From assembly GCF_902859895.1 (NCBI RefSeq), contig NZ_CADIKM010000005.1, positions 62,001 to 126,000 of the forward strand: a stretch of 64,000 nt of DNA, written 5' to 3'. The notes below the pieces were generated by a model. It searched no databases and was not told the DNA's origin. It was given only the letters and a program-made list of their open reading frames with translations. Shown piece by piece: positions 8,086-16,286 of the stretch (position 1 is the stretch's first letter; each line of letters starts with the position of its first letter). The position numbers and the translations under genes are program-made. Source of the stretch: Pararobbsia alpina (GTDB taxonomy: Bacteria > Pseudomonadota > Gammaproteobacteria > Burkholderiales > Burkholderiaceae).

Positions 8086-9504
8086 ATGGACGACGTCGAG
8101 CGCGCATCGGGCGCGCAGCCAGCTTCGCCGGGCGAACGGCTCCCCACAGGGGCGCAGGGGGGGGCGCGGACCGAAACGCAGGGGACACCCTCCTTGCAGC
8201 CGCCCTGCGACGTGCTCGTGATCGGCGGTGGCCCCGCAGGTGCGACCTCCGCGATCCGACTCGCGCAGCGCGGCCATCGGGTCGTGGTGCTCGACAAGGC
8301 GCGCCATCCGCGTTTTCATATTGGCGAGTCGCTGCTGCCCGCGAACCTGCCGCTGTTCGACCAGCTCGGCGTGGGCGACGAGATCCGGGCGATCGGCATG
8401 GACAAGCGGGGTGCCGAATTTGTCTCGCCATGGCATGAACACAAACAGACGTTCTATTTCGCCGAGGCCTGGGACAAATCGATGCCGGCGGCCTATCAGG
8501 TTCGCCGCGCGGACTTCGACGAGATCCTGTTCCGGCGCGCACGCACGGTCGGTGCGACCGCGCTCGACGGCTGCCGCGTGACCGATGTACGCTTTCTCGA
8601 GGACGAGAGCGGCGCGGTGGTGAAGGCCTGCCGCGAAGATGGCGAATTGCTCGAATTCCACACCCGTTATGTCATCGACGCCTCGGGTCGCGATACCTTC
8701 CTCGGCAGCCGTTTCAAGGCGAAGGTCCGTAATCCGCGCCACAACAGTTCCGCGCTCTACGGCCATTTCGTGAATGCCGAGCTGAACGCGGGCAGCGACG
8801 CCGGCAACATTACCGTCTTCTGGTTCGAACACGGCTGGTTCTGGTTCATTCCGCTCTCGGACGGCACCACGAGCGTTGGCGCGGTGGTCTGGCCGTACTA
8901 TCTTCAATCGCGGAAAACCTCGCTCGAGACATTCTTCCGCGCGACGATCGCGATGTGTCCGCCGCTCGCCGCGCGCCTGTCCGAGGCGACGCTCGTCAGC
9001 GGTCCCGAGGCGACCGGCAATTTCGCCTACAAATGCGATCGCCTGCGCGGCCCGAACTACCTGCTCGTCGGCGACGCGTTCACCTTTATCGACCCGGTGT
9101 TCTCGTCGGGCGTGATGCTGGCGATGAACGGTGCGTTCGCGGCCGCCGATGCGGTCGATGCATGGCTTACCTCACCCGCGTCCGCGCCGGCAGCGTTCCG
9201 ACGTTTCGACCGTATGCTCGAGCACGGTCCGAAAGCGTTCTCGTGGTTTATCTATCGGGTCACGAATCCGACCATGCGCGAGCTGTTCATGGACCCGAGG
9301 AACAGTCTGCGCATGAAAGAGGCGCTGCTGTCCGTGCTGGCCGGCGATATTTTTGGCAAGACGCCGATCTGGCCTTCGATCTTCGCGTTCAAGACTGTGT
9401 ACTACCTGGCGTCGGCGTTTCATCCGAAGCGCACCTGGACCGCGTACCGGCGGCGCCGCAACAATATCCGCGAGGTCGCGGAGCCGCTGGGCAGGAGTGT
9501 GTGA
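8086..9504 (+). CDS. FAD-dependent halogenase-like oxidoreductase of pigment locus
   Basis: 472-residue flavoprotein of the flavin-dependent halogenase/monooxygenase class. The FAD-binding GGGPAG is at residues 47-52, followed by HIGESLLPANLP. Lys107 in MDKRGAEF falls where variant flavin halogenases have their conserved lysine, and W251-F-W-F-I-P256 matches the W-x-W-x-I-P motif typical of halogenases. Start ATG 8086 is chosen because AGGA lies 8 bases upstream; the frame is open further back to 8044. It overlaps the next gene by one base (TGATG). Xanthomonadins are brominated aryl polyenes and their loci carry a related gene, so aryl halogenation is plausible, but a non-halogenating role is possible. 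Confidence 0.78.
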   Translation: MDDVERASGAQPASPGERLPTGAQGGARTETQGTPSLQPPCDVLVIGGGPAGATSAIRLAQRGHRVVVLDKARHPRFHIGESLLPANLPLFDQLGVGDEIRAIGMDKRGAEFVSPWHEHKQTFYFAEAWDKSMPAAYQVRRADFDEILFRRARTVGATALDGCRVTDVRFLEDESGAVVKACREDGELLEFHTRYVIDASGRDTFLGSRFKAKVRNPRHNSSALYGHFVNAELNAGSDAGNITVFWFEHGWFWFIPLSDGTTSVGAVVWPYYLQSRKTSLETFFRATIAMCPPLAARLSEATLVSGPEATGNFAYKCDRLRGPNYLLVGDAFTFIDPVFSSGVMLAMNGAFAAADAVDAWLTSPASAPAAFRRFDRMLEHGPKAFSWFIYRVTNPTMRELFMDPRNSLRMKEALLSVLAGDIFGKTPIWPSIFAFKTVYYLASAFHPKRTWTAYRRRRNNIREVAEPLGRSV

Positions 9505-10556
9505 TGGAGGTTTTGCGGGACCCGCGCTGGGTCGCACATGGCGTGCTGGACCGATTCGCGACGGGCTTGCCCGAGCGGCTCGATGCGACTGTCGAAGGCC
9601 GCCGGGGCTGCGTGCGTTTTGTGCGCAATGACACTGTGCTGTTCGGCGTGATCGAACTCGATGAGGCGCCACTGACCGCGGGGTTCGTCCGCGCGGCCGC
9701 CGAACCGGGAGCGCCTGCTCGCGTGCTGCCGGTTGAGGCGGTCACCCGGCAGGCTTACGATGCACTGTTCGCCTGCGTGGCGGCGGAAGGCTTTCCCTAT
9801 CTCGCGCGCATCTGGAACTTCATTCCCGACATCATCGGCGAGCAGGGCGGCCAGGAGCGCTATCGCCTGTTCAATGTCGCGCGGCAGGCGGCCTTCGCCG
9901 CCGCGGGCCGCACGGTGACGGGGGATGTGCCGGCCGCGACGGGGATCGGTCTGGACGCGGATCGCGGCGGGAGCGGAAGGGCGGAGGCTCATGCGGATTC
10001 CGACGAGGGTTCCTGCGTGAACCCCGGCGTGGACTCCGACGCCGAACCCGTCGCCGGTTTTGTCCCGCATCGGCTCCAGATCTACTTCATCGCATCGCGC
10101 ATCCGAGCCCTGCCGATCGAGAACCCACGTCAGGTCAGCGCATTTCACTACCCGCCGCAGTACGGGCCGAAAAGCCCGACTTTTGCACGAGCGGTCGTGC
10201 TGCCGATCGAGCCGGCGCCCTTGCTGCTGATCTCGGGCACCGCGAGCATCGTCGGTCACCAGACCGTGCATCCCGGCGATGTCGCCGCCCAGACCCGCGA
10301 GACCATCGCCAACCTGTCGGCGCTCGTGGCCGCAGCGAACGAGCGCGTCGGCAAGGCGTCGTTCTCGCTCGATCGTCTCGCCTACCGGATCTACATTCGC
10401 CGGGCATCCGATTTCGCGGCGGTGCGCGCGGTCGTCGAGACGCAGCTTGGCGCCATCCAGCATCACGAGGTGCGGGGGGATATTTGCCGGCCCGATCTGC
10501 TGGTCGAAATCGAGGCAAGTGGAGCAGGGCGCGCCGCGCCCGGCGATTCATCATGA
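9504..10556 (+). CDS. Chorismatase (3-hydroxybenzoate-forming, XanB2/Hyg5 family)
   Basis: 350-residue member of the FkbO/Hyg5/XanB2 chorismatase family, which cleaves chorismate to hydroxybenzoate (or a dihydroxycyclohexadiene acid) plus pyruvate. Family blocks visible: RIWNFIPDIIGEQGGQERY (middle), YPPQYGPKSPTFARA, GTASIVGHQTVHPGD, and C-terminal GDICRPDLLVEIE with Cys328. In a pigment locus it would supply 3-hydroxybenzoate as aryl starter, as XanB2 does for xanthomonadin. The start ATG 9504 has AGGAG at 9493-9497 and a TGATG junction with the preceding gene; a longer open frame upstream lies within that gene. An acidic Gly/Asp/Ser-rich insert occupies about residues 150-180. The product class is inferred. 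Confidence 0.86.
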   Translation: MEVLRDPRWVAHGVLDRFATGLPERLDATVEGRRGCVRFVRNDTVLFGVIELDEAPLTAGFVRAAAEPGAPARVLPVEAVTRQAYDALFACVAAEGFPYLARIWNFIPDIIGEQGGQERYRLFNVARQAAFAAAGRTVTGDVPAATGIGLDADRGGSGRAEAHADSDEGSCVNPGVDSDAEPVAGFVPHRLQIYFIASRIRALPIENPRQVSAFHYPPQYGPKSPTFARAVVLPIEPAPLLLISGTASIVGHQTVHPGDVAAQTRETIANLSALVAAANERVGKASFSLDRLAYRIYIRRASDFAAVRAVVETQLGAIQHHEVRGDICRPDLLVEIEASGAGRAAPGDSS

Positions 10557-11374
10557 ATGACATGACCGAACCGTTCGCAGCCATGGCGAGCACGATCCGC
10601 TCGAGCACACATCTGGTGTTGATCCCCAGCTACAACCCGGGCCGCAAGGTGTTCGACACCGTGCGGGCGGCGCGCCGGCAGTGGAACCCGGTCTGGGTCA
10701 TCGTGGACGGCAGCACGGACGGCACCGCCGAACAACTGGCCGCGCTTGCCGAAGTCGACGACGGGCTCGAGATCGTGGTGCTGGCCGAGAATTCGGGCAA
10801 GGGCGCAGCCGTGCTGCACGGGCTCGAGCGTGCCGCCCACGCAGGCTATACGCATGCGCTCACGATGGACTCCGATGGTCAGCACCCGGCCGATCTGATT
10901 CCCCAGTTCATGCAGGCTTCGGCCAAGGCACCCGATGCCATGGTGCTGGGCCGGCCGGTCTTCGATTCGAGCGCGCCGTTCGAACGCGTGTTGTGCCGCA
11001 AGATTTCGAACGGTCTGACCGATCTCGAAACACTCTGGGCCGGTATCGGCGACTCGCTTTACGGCTTTCGCGTCTATCCCGTCGAGCCTTTGCGTCGCGT
11101 GATGCAGGGCCAGCGCGGCATGCGGCGCTTCGACTTCGATCCCGAGGCCGCCGTGCGGCTCTGCTGGAGTGGCGTGCGGCCGATCAGCCTCAGCGCGCCG
11201 GTGCGCTACTTCCGGGCAGACGAGGGTGGCGTCTCGCATTTCAACTACATACGCGACAATCTGTTACTGATGCGCATGCACTTGCGCTTGTTCGCGGGTT
11301 TTATCGTGCGCCTGCCGCAGTTGCTGAATAGACGCAACCGGAGCCGCGGCACACACGCGAACGGACAAACGTAG
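10553..11374 (+). CDS. Glycosyltransferase family 2 (pigment locus)
   Basis: 273-residue cytoplasmic GT-A glycosyltransferase. The N-terminal LIPSYNPG, the VIVDGSTDGT nucleotide-sugar block and the D106-S-D-G-Q-H motif identify GT2. The sequence resembles polyprenyl-phosphate mannose synthase-like members found in aryl-polyene loci. No membrane helices are obvious apart from a hydrophobic C-terminal stretch. ATG 10553 overlaps the chorismatase stop by four bases; the upstream frame extension to 10484 is not used. It ends 9 bases before the convergent antiporter gene, so it closes the rightward operon. The acceptor (polyene head or a lipid anchor) is unknown. Confidence 0.83.
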   Translation: MNDMTEPFAAMASTIRSSTHLVLIPSYNPGRKVFDTVRAARRQWNPVWVIVDGSTDGTAEQLAALAEVDDGLEIVVLAENSGKGAAVLHGLERAAHAGYTHALTMDSDGQHPADLIPQFMQASAKAPDAMVLGRPVFDSSAPFERVLCRKISNGLTDLETLWAGIGDSLYGFRVYPVEPLRRVMQGQRGMRRFDFDPEAAVRLCWSGVRPISLSAPVRYFRADEGGVSHFNYIRDNLLLMRMHLRLFAGFIVRLPQLLNRRNRSRGTHANGQT

Positions 11375-11383
11375 TCCACGGGC

Positions 11384-12709
11384 TCATCGCGTGTGCAATG
11401 CCTGCTTCGCATCGCGCACGCCTCGTGCGAGGGCACGGCGGATCAAGGGCATCGGGATTACCGTGCTGAAGAGCGCCATGATCACGAGCATCGTGAAGAC
11501 GTTCTGCGAGATCACCCCGAGGTCGTAGCCGACATTGATGACGATGAGTTCCATGAGCGCGCGGGTGTTCATCAGCACGCCGAGAATATGGGACTCGCGG
11601 GCATCATGCCCGCAGGCGCGCGCCGCAAGCCAGGCGCCGCCGTATTTTCCCACCGTGGCCAGCAGGACCGTCAGCGCGCACCAGCCCCAGAGCGCCAGCG
11701 AGTCGAGTCCGCCGATATTGGTCCGCAACCCCGTGTAGGTAAAGAAGATCGGCAGGAAGAACACCAGCACGAAGCGGCCGACCGTCTCGCGCCACGCGTC
11801 GACAAAGGCCTGCTCGTCATGGAGCAGCACACCCATCAGAAAGCCGCCGAAGATTGCAAAGATGCCGAGCCGATAGGTCGCCATGCCCGACAGGAAGATT
11901 GCTGCGAGTACGCCGCCCATCAGCGTGGGGTCGAGCTGTCCGGTGCGCTCGAGCGATGCGTGGAATTGCCGTACGAAGCGTTTCATCAGCGGCCGCACGA
12001 CCACCAGGCTCACAGTGGCGAATGCGATGACCAGGGCCACGCGCAGTGCGAAGCTTTTCCACTCGAGCCCGGTCGATACGAGCGCGGTGATCAGCGCGAG
12101 CAGCAGCCAGCCGATTACGTCGTTGATCGCCGCCGCGCTGATCGCGATCACGCCAAGCGGCGCGCGCGTCATATCGAGTTCCATCAATATTCGGCCCAAT
12201 ATCGGCAGCGCGGTGATCGACAGCGCGACCGCGACGAACAGCGCTGCGGCGAGCGGCGGGGCGGCCGGCGACAGGATCGGTGCGCTGTAATAGCCGAGCA
12301 CGAGGCCGAGGGCGAAGGGCAGCGCGATGCAGGCCATCGCGACGGCGAGGGTCGTGGTCCGGTTGCGCGATGCGCGCAGGTGCATGAAATCGAATTCGAG
12401 CCCGATCTGGAACATCAGCAGGAGCAGCCCGATCTGCGAGAGCATCTGCATCGGCCCTGGCGGCGCGGTGCGGAACACATACCCGAAGGTCTCAGGTGCG
12501 AGCGCGCCGAACAGCGACGGTCCGAGCATCAGGCCGACGATGATTTCACCGACCGCCGCGGACTGGCCGAAACGTCGCGCGAGCACGCCGCCCAAGCGGC
12601 CCGCGAGGACGATGATGGTCAGTTGCAGCAGGATCAGGAACAGCATCGCTTCGGCCTGATGGACCGTGCTCGACGGGGTATGCACAGCGGCCTGGGCGAG
12701 CGGATGCAT
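11384..12709 (-). CDS. CPA2 cation:proton antiporter
   Basis: 441-residue Kef/Na+-H+ exchanger-type membrane protein with about 12 hydrophobic segments and the CPA2 blocks GEIIVGLMLGPSLFG, LLLMFQIGLEFD, and AISAAAINDVIGW (the acidic N-D pair expected in the ion site). No C-terminal TrkA-N/RCK domain is present, so it is not a full Kef channel. It starts 4 bases after the end of the upstream dehydratase gene, on the same strand, and is therefore likely the last cistron of the leftward pigment operon. An alternative start is the internal Met22 (12646). Its ion and its reason for sitting in a pigment operon are unknown. Confidence 0.85.
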   Translation of the reverse strand: MHPLAQAAVHTPSSTVHQAEAMLFLILLQLTIIVLAGRLGGVLARRFGQSAAVGEIIVGLMLGPSLFGALAPETFGYVFRTAPPGPMQMLSQIGLLLLMFQIGLEFDFMHLRASRNRTTTLAVAMACIALPFALGLVLGYYSAPILSPAAPPLAAALFVAVALSITALPILGRILMELDMTRAPLGVIAISAAAINDVIGWLLLALITALVSTGLEWKSFALRVALVIAFATVSLVVVRPLMKRFVRQFHASLERTGQLDPTLMGGVLAAIFLSGMATYRLGIFAIFGGFLMGVLLHDEQAFVDAWRETVGRFVLVFFLPIFFTYTGLRTNIGGLDSLALWGWCALTVLLATVGKYGGAWLAARACGHDARESHILGVLMNTRALMELIVINVGYDLGVISQNVFTMLVIMALFSTVIPMPLIRRALARGVRDAKQALHTR

Positions 12710-12713
12710 GATG

Positions 12714-13250
12714 TCAGTTCCTTGAAGGGTTGGGGCGGCCGCCCGAAGCGGGGCCCGCGTCGAGCATGACGGTTGCCCGGCCGCTCGCTATGAAGTGCGT
12801 GCCTGCGCTGACTTCGAAGGCGTAGAGAATATTGCGGGCATCGCCCGACAGGCGCGTCGCTTCGCAGCGCAGGGCCGCGTCGAGCGGGTCGAGCCGATCG
12901 ACGCCATAGTGGACGCTGCGTACCGCCGTCAGAAAGCCCGCGCCCGGCGCCGCATTGCGATGCGCGAGCACGGCGCCATGCGTGGCCATCGCCTGTGCCG
13001 CATATTCGATGGCGACGACGGCCGACAGCCGGCCGCGCGAACGCAAGGGATGATCGGCGCGGCGATGGCTGCTTGCCAGGCAGACGATATGCTGCGCGTC
13101 CCACTCGATCACCGAGTCGAGCAGGCACATCGCACCCTGATGCGGAATATGCGCGGCGATCCAGTCATGATCATGGAGGATCGCGACGGGCGACGCGGCA
13201 TCCGGATCGTCAGGACTGATTTCCGGAAGTGAGGTGCGGAACTTCAGCAT
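12714..13250 (-). CDS. Hot-dog 3-hydroxyacyl-ACP dehydratase (pigment locus)
   Basis: 178-residue hot-dog-fold protein of the aryl-polyene dehydratase type. The family block HIPHQGAMCLLDSV (residues about 34-47) carries the expected active-site histidine in PHQGAM. It would dehydrate the 3-hydroxyacyl-ACP intermediate to the 2-enoyl form, producing the conjugated double bonds. The start ATG at 13248-13250 was chosen because it overlaps the end of the chain-length-factor gene by 7 bases; the same frame stays open upstream through that gene, but this extension is a shadow. A second hot-dog domain is fused to the ligase at 20712-22508. Confidence 0.83.
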   Translation of the reverse strand: MLKFRTSLPEISPDDPDAASPVAILHDHDWIAAHIPHQGAMCLLDSVIEWDAQHIVCLASSHRRADHPLRSRGRLSAVVAIEYAAQAMATHGAVLAHRNAAPGAGFLTAVRSVHYGVDRLDPLDAALRCEATRLSGDARNILYAFEVSAGTHFIASGRATVMLDAGPASGGRPNPSRN

Positions 13251-14188
13251 GGCCTCACCGTAACATGCAGGGCGCCGTCCGGCTGATATTCGATGACGCG
13301 TTCGACGGGCCCACGGGTATCGCCTGCGGCAAGTGCCGCGAGGGCGGCCAGCAAGGGCAGGCTGCGCGCCGACGGCACGCCGCGCCGCAGTGACTCGAGC
13401 CCCGGGTCGGCCAGGGTGTCGGGACGCGCGTCGGTCAGCGTCACGTCGAGGCGCGCGAGCGTCTGCGCCGAGCGCTCGGCGGCCAGCACGAGCGCCACCC
13501 CGAACGTGGCGGAAAGCGGCCGCACGGAATGAAGGGGTTCGGGGTAGTCCGACTCGTAGGCGACGAGCATCACGCGGGTGCCCTCGCAGACGATCTGCGC
13601 GAGCGCGTCGAGCAGGCCCGCGCCGAAACTGGCGTCGTGCGCGCAGAGCACGTTCGAGCTCGCCATGTCGCGTGTCGCGATGCTCCAGTAGCCGGACGGC
13701 GCGTTGTGGACCGAGTTGTGAAACCGTGTGGGCGAGATTTTCTTGTCGTCGGACGCGAGCGTCTCGCAGATCTGGTGATAGTTGAGGCCGTCGCCGCCCG
13801 ACGAGGCGAACACCGTCGGCAAGGGACCTTCGTCGGCCAGTCCGTCTCGCGGCGTATTGCGCGATTCGCGGTGCGGATCGCTTTGCAATTCGGCTGGCGA
13901 TCCAGCTTGTGATTCGGCTCTTGATTCTGCTTCCGACGCGTCTTGCCGCGCAAGCTCCGGCCTCGCCCTTAGCATGCGCATGGCCTCTTCCGCTGCCGCA
14001 AACGCGATGCGCACGACCGGTACCGCGCGCCGCCGTTCGGCCGGGGGCAATTGCCCGGGCGGCGGCAACTCGGTGGGTACGTTGTCGTAGGACGCGGCGC
14101 CACGCAGGATGTCGGCCGTCGACGGCCAGTCGGCGAGCCCGGGACCGCGCACGCCGATCGCTTCGACATAAGCGCTGAGCACGGTCAT
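13244..14188 (-). CDS. Beta-ketoacyl synthase-like chain-length factor (no catalytic Cys)
   Basis: 314-residue homologue of the N-terminal half of ketosynthases. It shows NSVHNAPSGYWSI and SSNVLCAHDASFGAGLLDA, where the nucleophilic cysteine elbow of true ketosynthases is replaced by the D-A-S-F form. That fits a chain-length/initiation-type partner that pairs with the neighbouring active ketosynthase. The start ATG at 14186-14188 has AGGAGG 5-6 bases upstream on the minus strand and overlaps the ketosynthase stop by four bases (ATGA). About residues 80-105 are an Asp/Glu/Ser-rich insert with repeated ESQAESR-like pattern. Heterodimer formation is inferred from known aryl-polyene ketosynthase pairs. 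Confidence 0.82.
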   Translation of the reverse strand: MTVLSAYVEAIGVRGPGLADWPSTADILRGAASYDNVPTELPPPGQLPPAERRRAVPVVRIAFAAAEEAMRMLRARPELARQDASEAESRAESQAGSPAELQSDPHRESRNTPRDGLADEGPLPTVFASSGGDGLNYHQICETLASDDKKISPTRFHNSVHNAPSGYWSIATRDMASSNVLCAHDASFGAGLLDALAQIVCEGTRVMLVAYESDYPEPLHSVRPLSATFGVALVLAAERSAQTLARLDVTLTDARPDTLADPGLESLRRGVPSARSLPLLAALAALAAGDTRGPVERVIEYQPDGALHVTVRPC

Positions 14189-15441
14189 GGCGCCTCCTGG
14201 TCGCGTTCGCGCAGCAAGTCGGAAACGCCCGCGACATTGGCGAACACGAGACTGCAATTGGTCCCGCCGAAGCCGAAGGAATTGCTTAGCACATAGCGCA
14301 TTTCGGCGAGTCGGTTCTCGAGCAGATAGTTGACATTGAGCGTCGGATCCACACGCCGCGAATTGATTCCGGCTGGCATCATGCCTTCGCGCAGCGCGAG
14401 GATCGACACCACGGCTTCGAGGGCCCCGGCCGCGCCGAGCGTATGGCCGGTCGCACCCTTGGTCGAACTGCAGGGCGTCATGCCGAACACCTTCGAGACC
14501 GCGAGCCCTTCGGCGATGTCGTTGCTGGGCGTGGCCGTGCCGTGCAGATTGATGTAGTCGATATCGGAGGCGTCGAGGTTTGCGCTTACGAGCGCGCCGC
14601 GCATCGCAATCTGCGCGCCGAGCCCTTCGGGGTGCGGCGTCGACATGTGATGCGCATCGCTCGACTCACCATAGCCCACGAGCGCCATTCCGCCGGCGTC
14701 GGGGCGCCCGGGCCAGCGTTCGAGCAGCACGAAAGCGGCCGCCTCGCCGATCGAAATGCCGTTGCGATCGGGATCGTAGGGGCGGCAGGCCTGCGCAGAG
14801 AGCAGTTCGAGTGAATTGAAACCGTAGATCGTCGTCTGGCACAGCGAATCGACTCCGCCGACGATCGCCGCGTCGATGAGTCCGGCCGCGATCATGCGTG
14901 CCGCGGACGCAAACACTTTGGCGCTCGACGAGCATGCCGACGAGATCGCCGTGCTCGGGCCGCGCGCGCCGGTGAGCCTGCGCACGAAGTCGACGGCCGA
15001 ATAGGGGCTGTGCGTCGCGCCATAGTCGAAGCCCGATGGCAGCGCGCCGGTCTGCGGGACACGATGCCGGTAAGCGAGTTCGGTCTCGAGTACGCCGCCG
15101 GTGCTGGTTCCGATGATCACGCCGACGCGTTGTGCGCCATAACGCGCGACCGCGAGGCGCGCCTGGTCGAGAAAGCCGTCGGCGAGCAGGCCCAACTGGG
15201 CAAGCCGGTTGTTGCGGCAGTTGAACGGCGCGAGCGGCGCATCGAGCACGATGTCGTCGACACCCGCGACCGGACCGAGGAAGGTGTCGAGATCGGTTTC
15301 CGCAAAGGCGTCGCGGACCAGGCCGCCACGCCTTTGTCTGAGCGACTCGGCGAGCGCTTCGTTGCCGATGCCCGCGCAACTCGTCGCCGTGTAGTGCGAT
15401 ACCAGCAAGGGCAGTTGGGCGGGGCGATAGATGCCGCTCAT
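14185..15441 (-). CDS. Beta-ketoacyl-ACP synthase (pigment locus)
   Basis: 418-residue FabF-like ketosynthase with the complete Cys-His-His triad: Cys170 (ISSACSSSAKVF), His300 (NLHGTATPSND) and His333 (KGATGHTLGAAG). The C-terminal SNSFGFGGTNCSLVF is the usual glycine-rich block. It would condense malonyl-ACP with the aryl or polyenoyl primer. ATG at 15439-15441 overlaps the deacetylase stop by four bases; the longer open frame upstream is a shadow of that gene. It overlaps the downstream chain-length factor by four bases, in keeping with a coupled KS-CLF pair. Confidence 0.9.
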   Translation of the reverse strand: MSGIYRPAQLPLLVSHYTATSCAGIGNEALAESLRQRRGGLVRDAFAETDLDTFLGPVAGVDDIVLDAPLAPFNCRNNRLAQLGLLADGFLDQARLAVARYGAQRVGVIIGTSTGGVLETELAYRHRVPQTGALPSGFDYGATHSPYSAVDFVRRLTGARGPSTAISSACSSSAKVFASAARMIAAGLIDAAIVGGVDSLCQTTIYGFNSLELLSAQACRPYDPDRNGISIGEAAAFVLLERWPGRPDAGGMALVGYGESSDAHHMSTPHPEGLGAQIAMRGALVSANLDASDIDYINLHGTATPSNDIAEGLAVSKVFGMTPCSSTKGATGHTLGAAGALEAVVSILALREGMMPAGINSRRVDPTLNVNYLLENRLAEMRYVLSNSFGFGGTNCSLVFANVAGVSDLLRERDQEAP

Positions 15442-16286
15442 AATAGTTCGCGCAGAAGAAGAGGTTCGAGTTGCGCGCGCCGCACGGCGTCGAGCAGGCC
15501 CGGCAGGACGTCGAGCACGACCGGCTGGCCGCTCTGCGTACGCGCCGCATGGCCGTCGTGCAAGAGCAGGATGTCGCGTGCCGCGAGGCCGTCGAGCAGG
15601 CGCGCCGCGACACGCGCCGGATCGCGCTCGCGCGTGTCGAAGCCGCGCCGTGTCCAGCTCACGAGCTGCAGATCGAGTTGCTGGAGCAAGGGATCGAGAA
15701 AAGGATTGCGCAGGCCGGCCGGCGCGCGGAAGCAGCGCGGCTCGGTGCCCGTGACGTCCGAGATGATCTGCTGCCCGCCCACGATCTCGCGGCGCATCGC
15801 ACGCGGCCCCGAGAGGGAGAAGGTGTGCACGTGCCGGTGCGAGTGGTTTTCGAGCGCATGGCCGCGCTGGACGATCTCGCGCGCGAGCGCGGCGTGTTCG
15901 AGCACCCGCGTGCCGATGCAGAAGAAGGTCGCCTTGACGCCCGCCTGGTCGAGCATGTCGAGCACGCGCGGGGTGACCGCCGGGTCGGGGCCGTCGTCGA
16001 ACGTCAGCGAGATCGCCCGTCGTGCAGCCGCCTCGGCGGGCAGCCGCACCCAGTTGCTGCCATACCATCGCGAGCGCGGCCAGAGGCCGCCGAACGCAAG
16101 CAGCCCATGGTTGACGGCGATTGCGCCGAGCGTCCACGGCCAGAGTTGCGGCACGGCCATCGTCACGATGCCGGCGCCGATATGAAAGCCGACCGAACCC
16201 CTGACGAGCGGCGTCTGCCGGACGCGCCGGTGCGGTGTCTGCGGTGTCTGCGGAGTTGAGTGAGCGGCAGTCATCGGAATGTTCAC
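15438..16286 (-). CDS. Polysaccharide deacetylase (NodB-type) in pigment operon
   Basis: 282-residue NodB-homology hydrolase. Motif 1 TFDDGP at residues 95-100, motif 2 HSHRH at 148-152 (metal-binding His pair) and motif 3 RAPAG near 187-191 are all intact, so it should be an active metal-dependent deacetylase. One or two hydrophobic segments (about residues 32-68) precede the domain and suggest membrane attachment. The annotated start is GTG at 16284-16286, giving a GTGA overlap with the exporter stop; the ATG at 16274 is an alternative. Its substrate in an aryl-polyene locus is not known; it could trim an acetylated sugar or lipid carrier. Confidence 0.83.
   Translation of the reverse strand: MNIPMTAAHSTPQTPQTPHRRVRQTPLVRGSVGFHIGAGIVTMAVPQLWPWTLGAIAVNHGLLAFGGLWPRSRWYGSNWVRLPAEAAARRAISLTFDDGPDPAVTPRVLDMLDQAGVKATFFCIGTRVLEHAALAREIVQRGHALENHSHRHVHTFSLSGPRAMRREIVGGQQIISDVTGTEPRCFRAPAGLRNPFLDPLLQQLDLQLVSWTRRGFDTRERDPARVAARLLDGLAARDILLLHDGHAARTQSGQPVVLDVLPGLLDAVRRAQLEPLLLRELL

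Noticed and set aside
8086..9504. Call as tryptophan 7-halogenase
   Set aside because: The motifs support the halogenase class, but context is an aryl-polyene locus and no indole-specific feature was seen.
11393..12769. 458-codon open frame on the plus strand opposite the antiporter
   Set aside because: Its product is Arg/Gln/Glu/His-rich with no family resemblance, and the opposite strand encodes a clear CPA2 membrane protein; it is a shadow of G+C-rich codon use.
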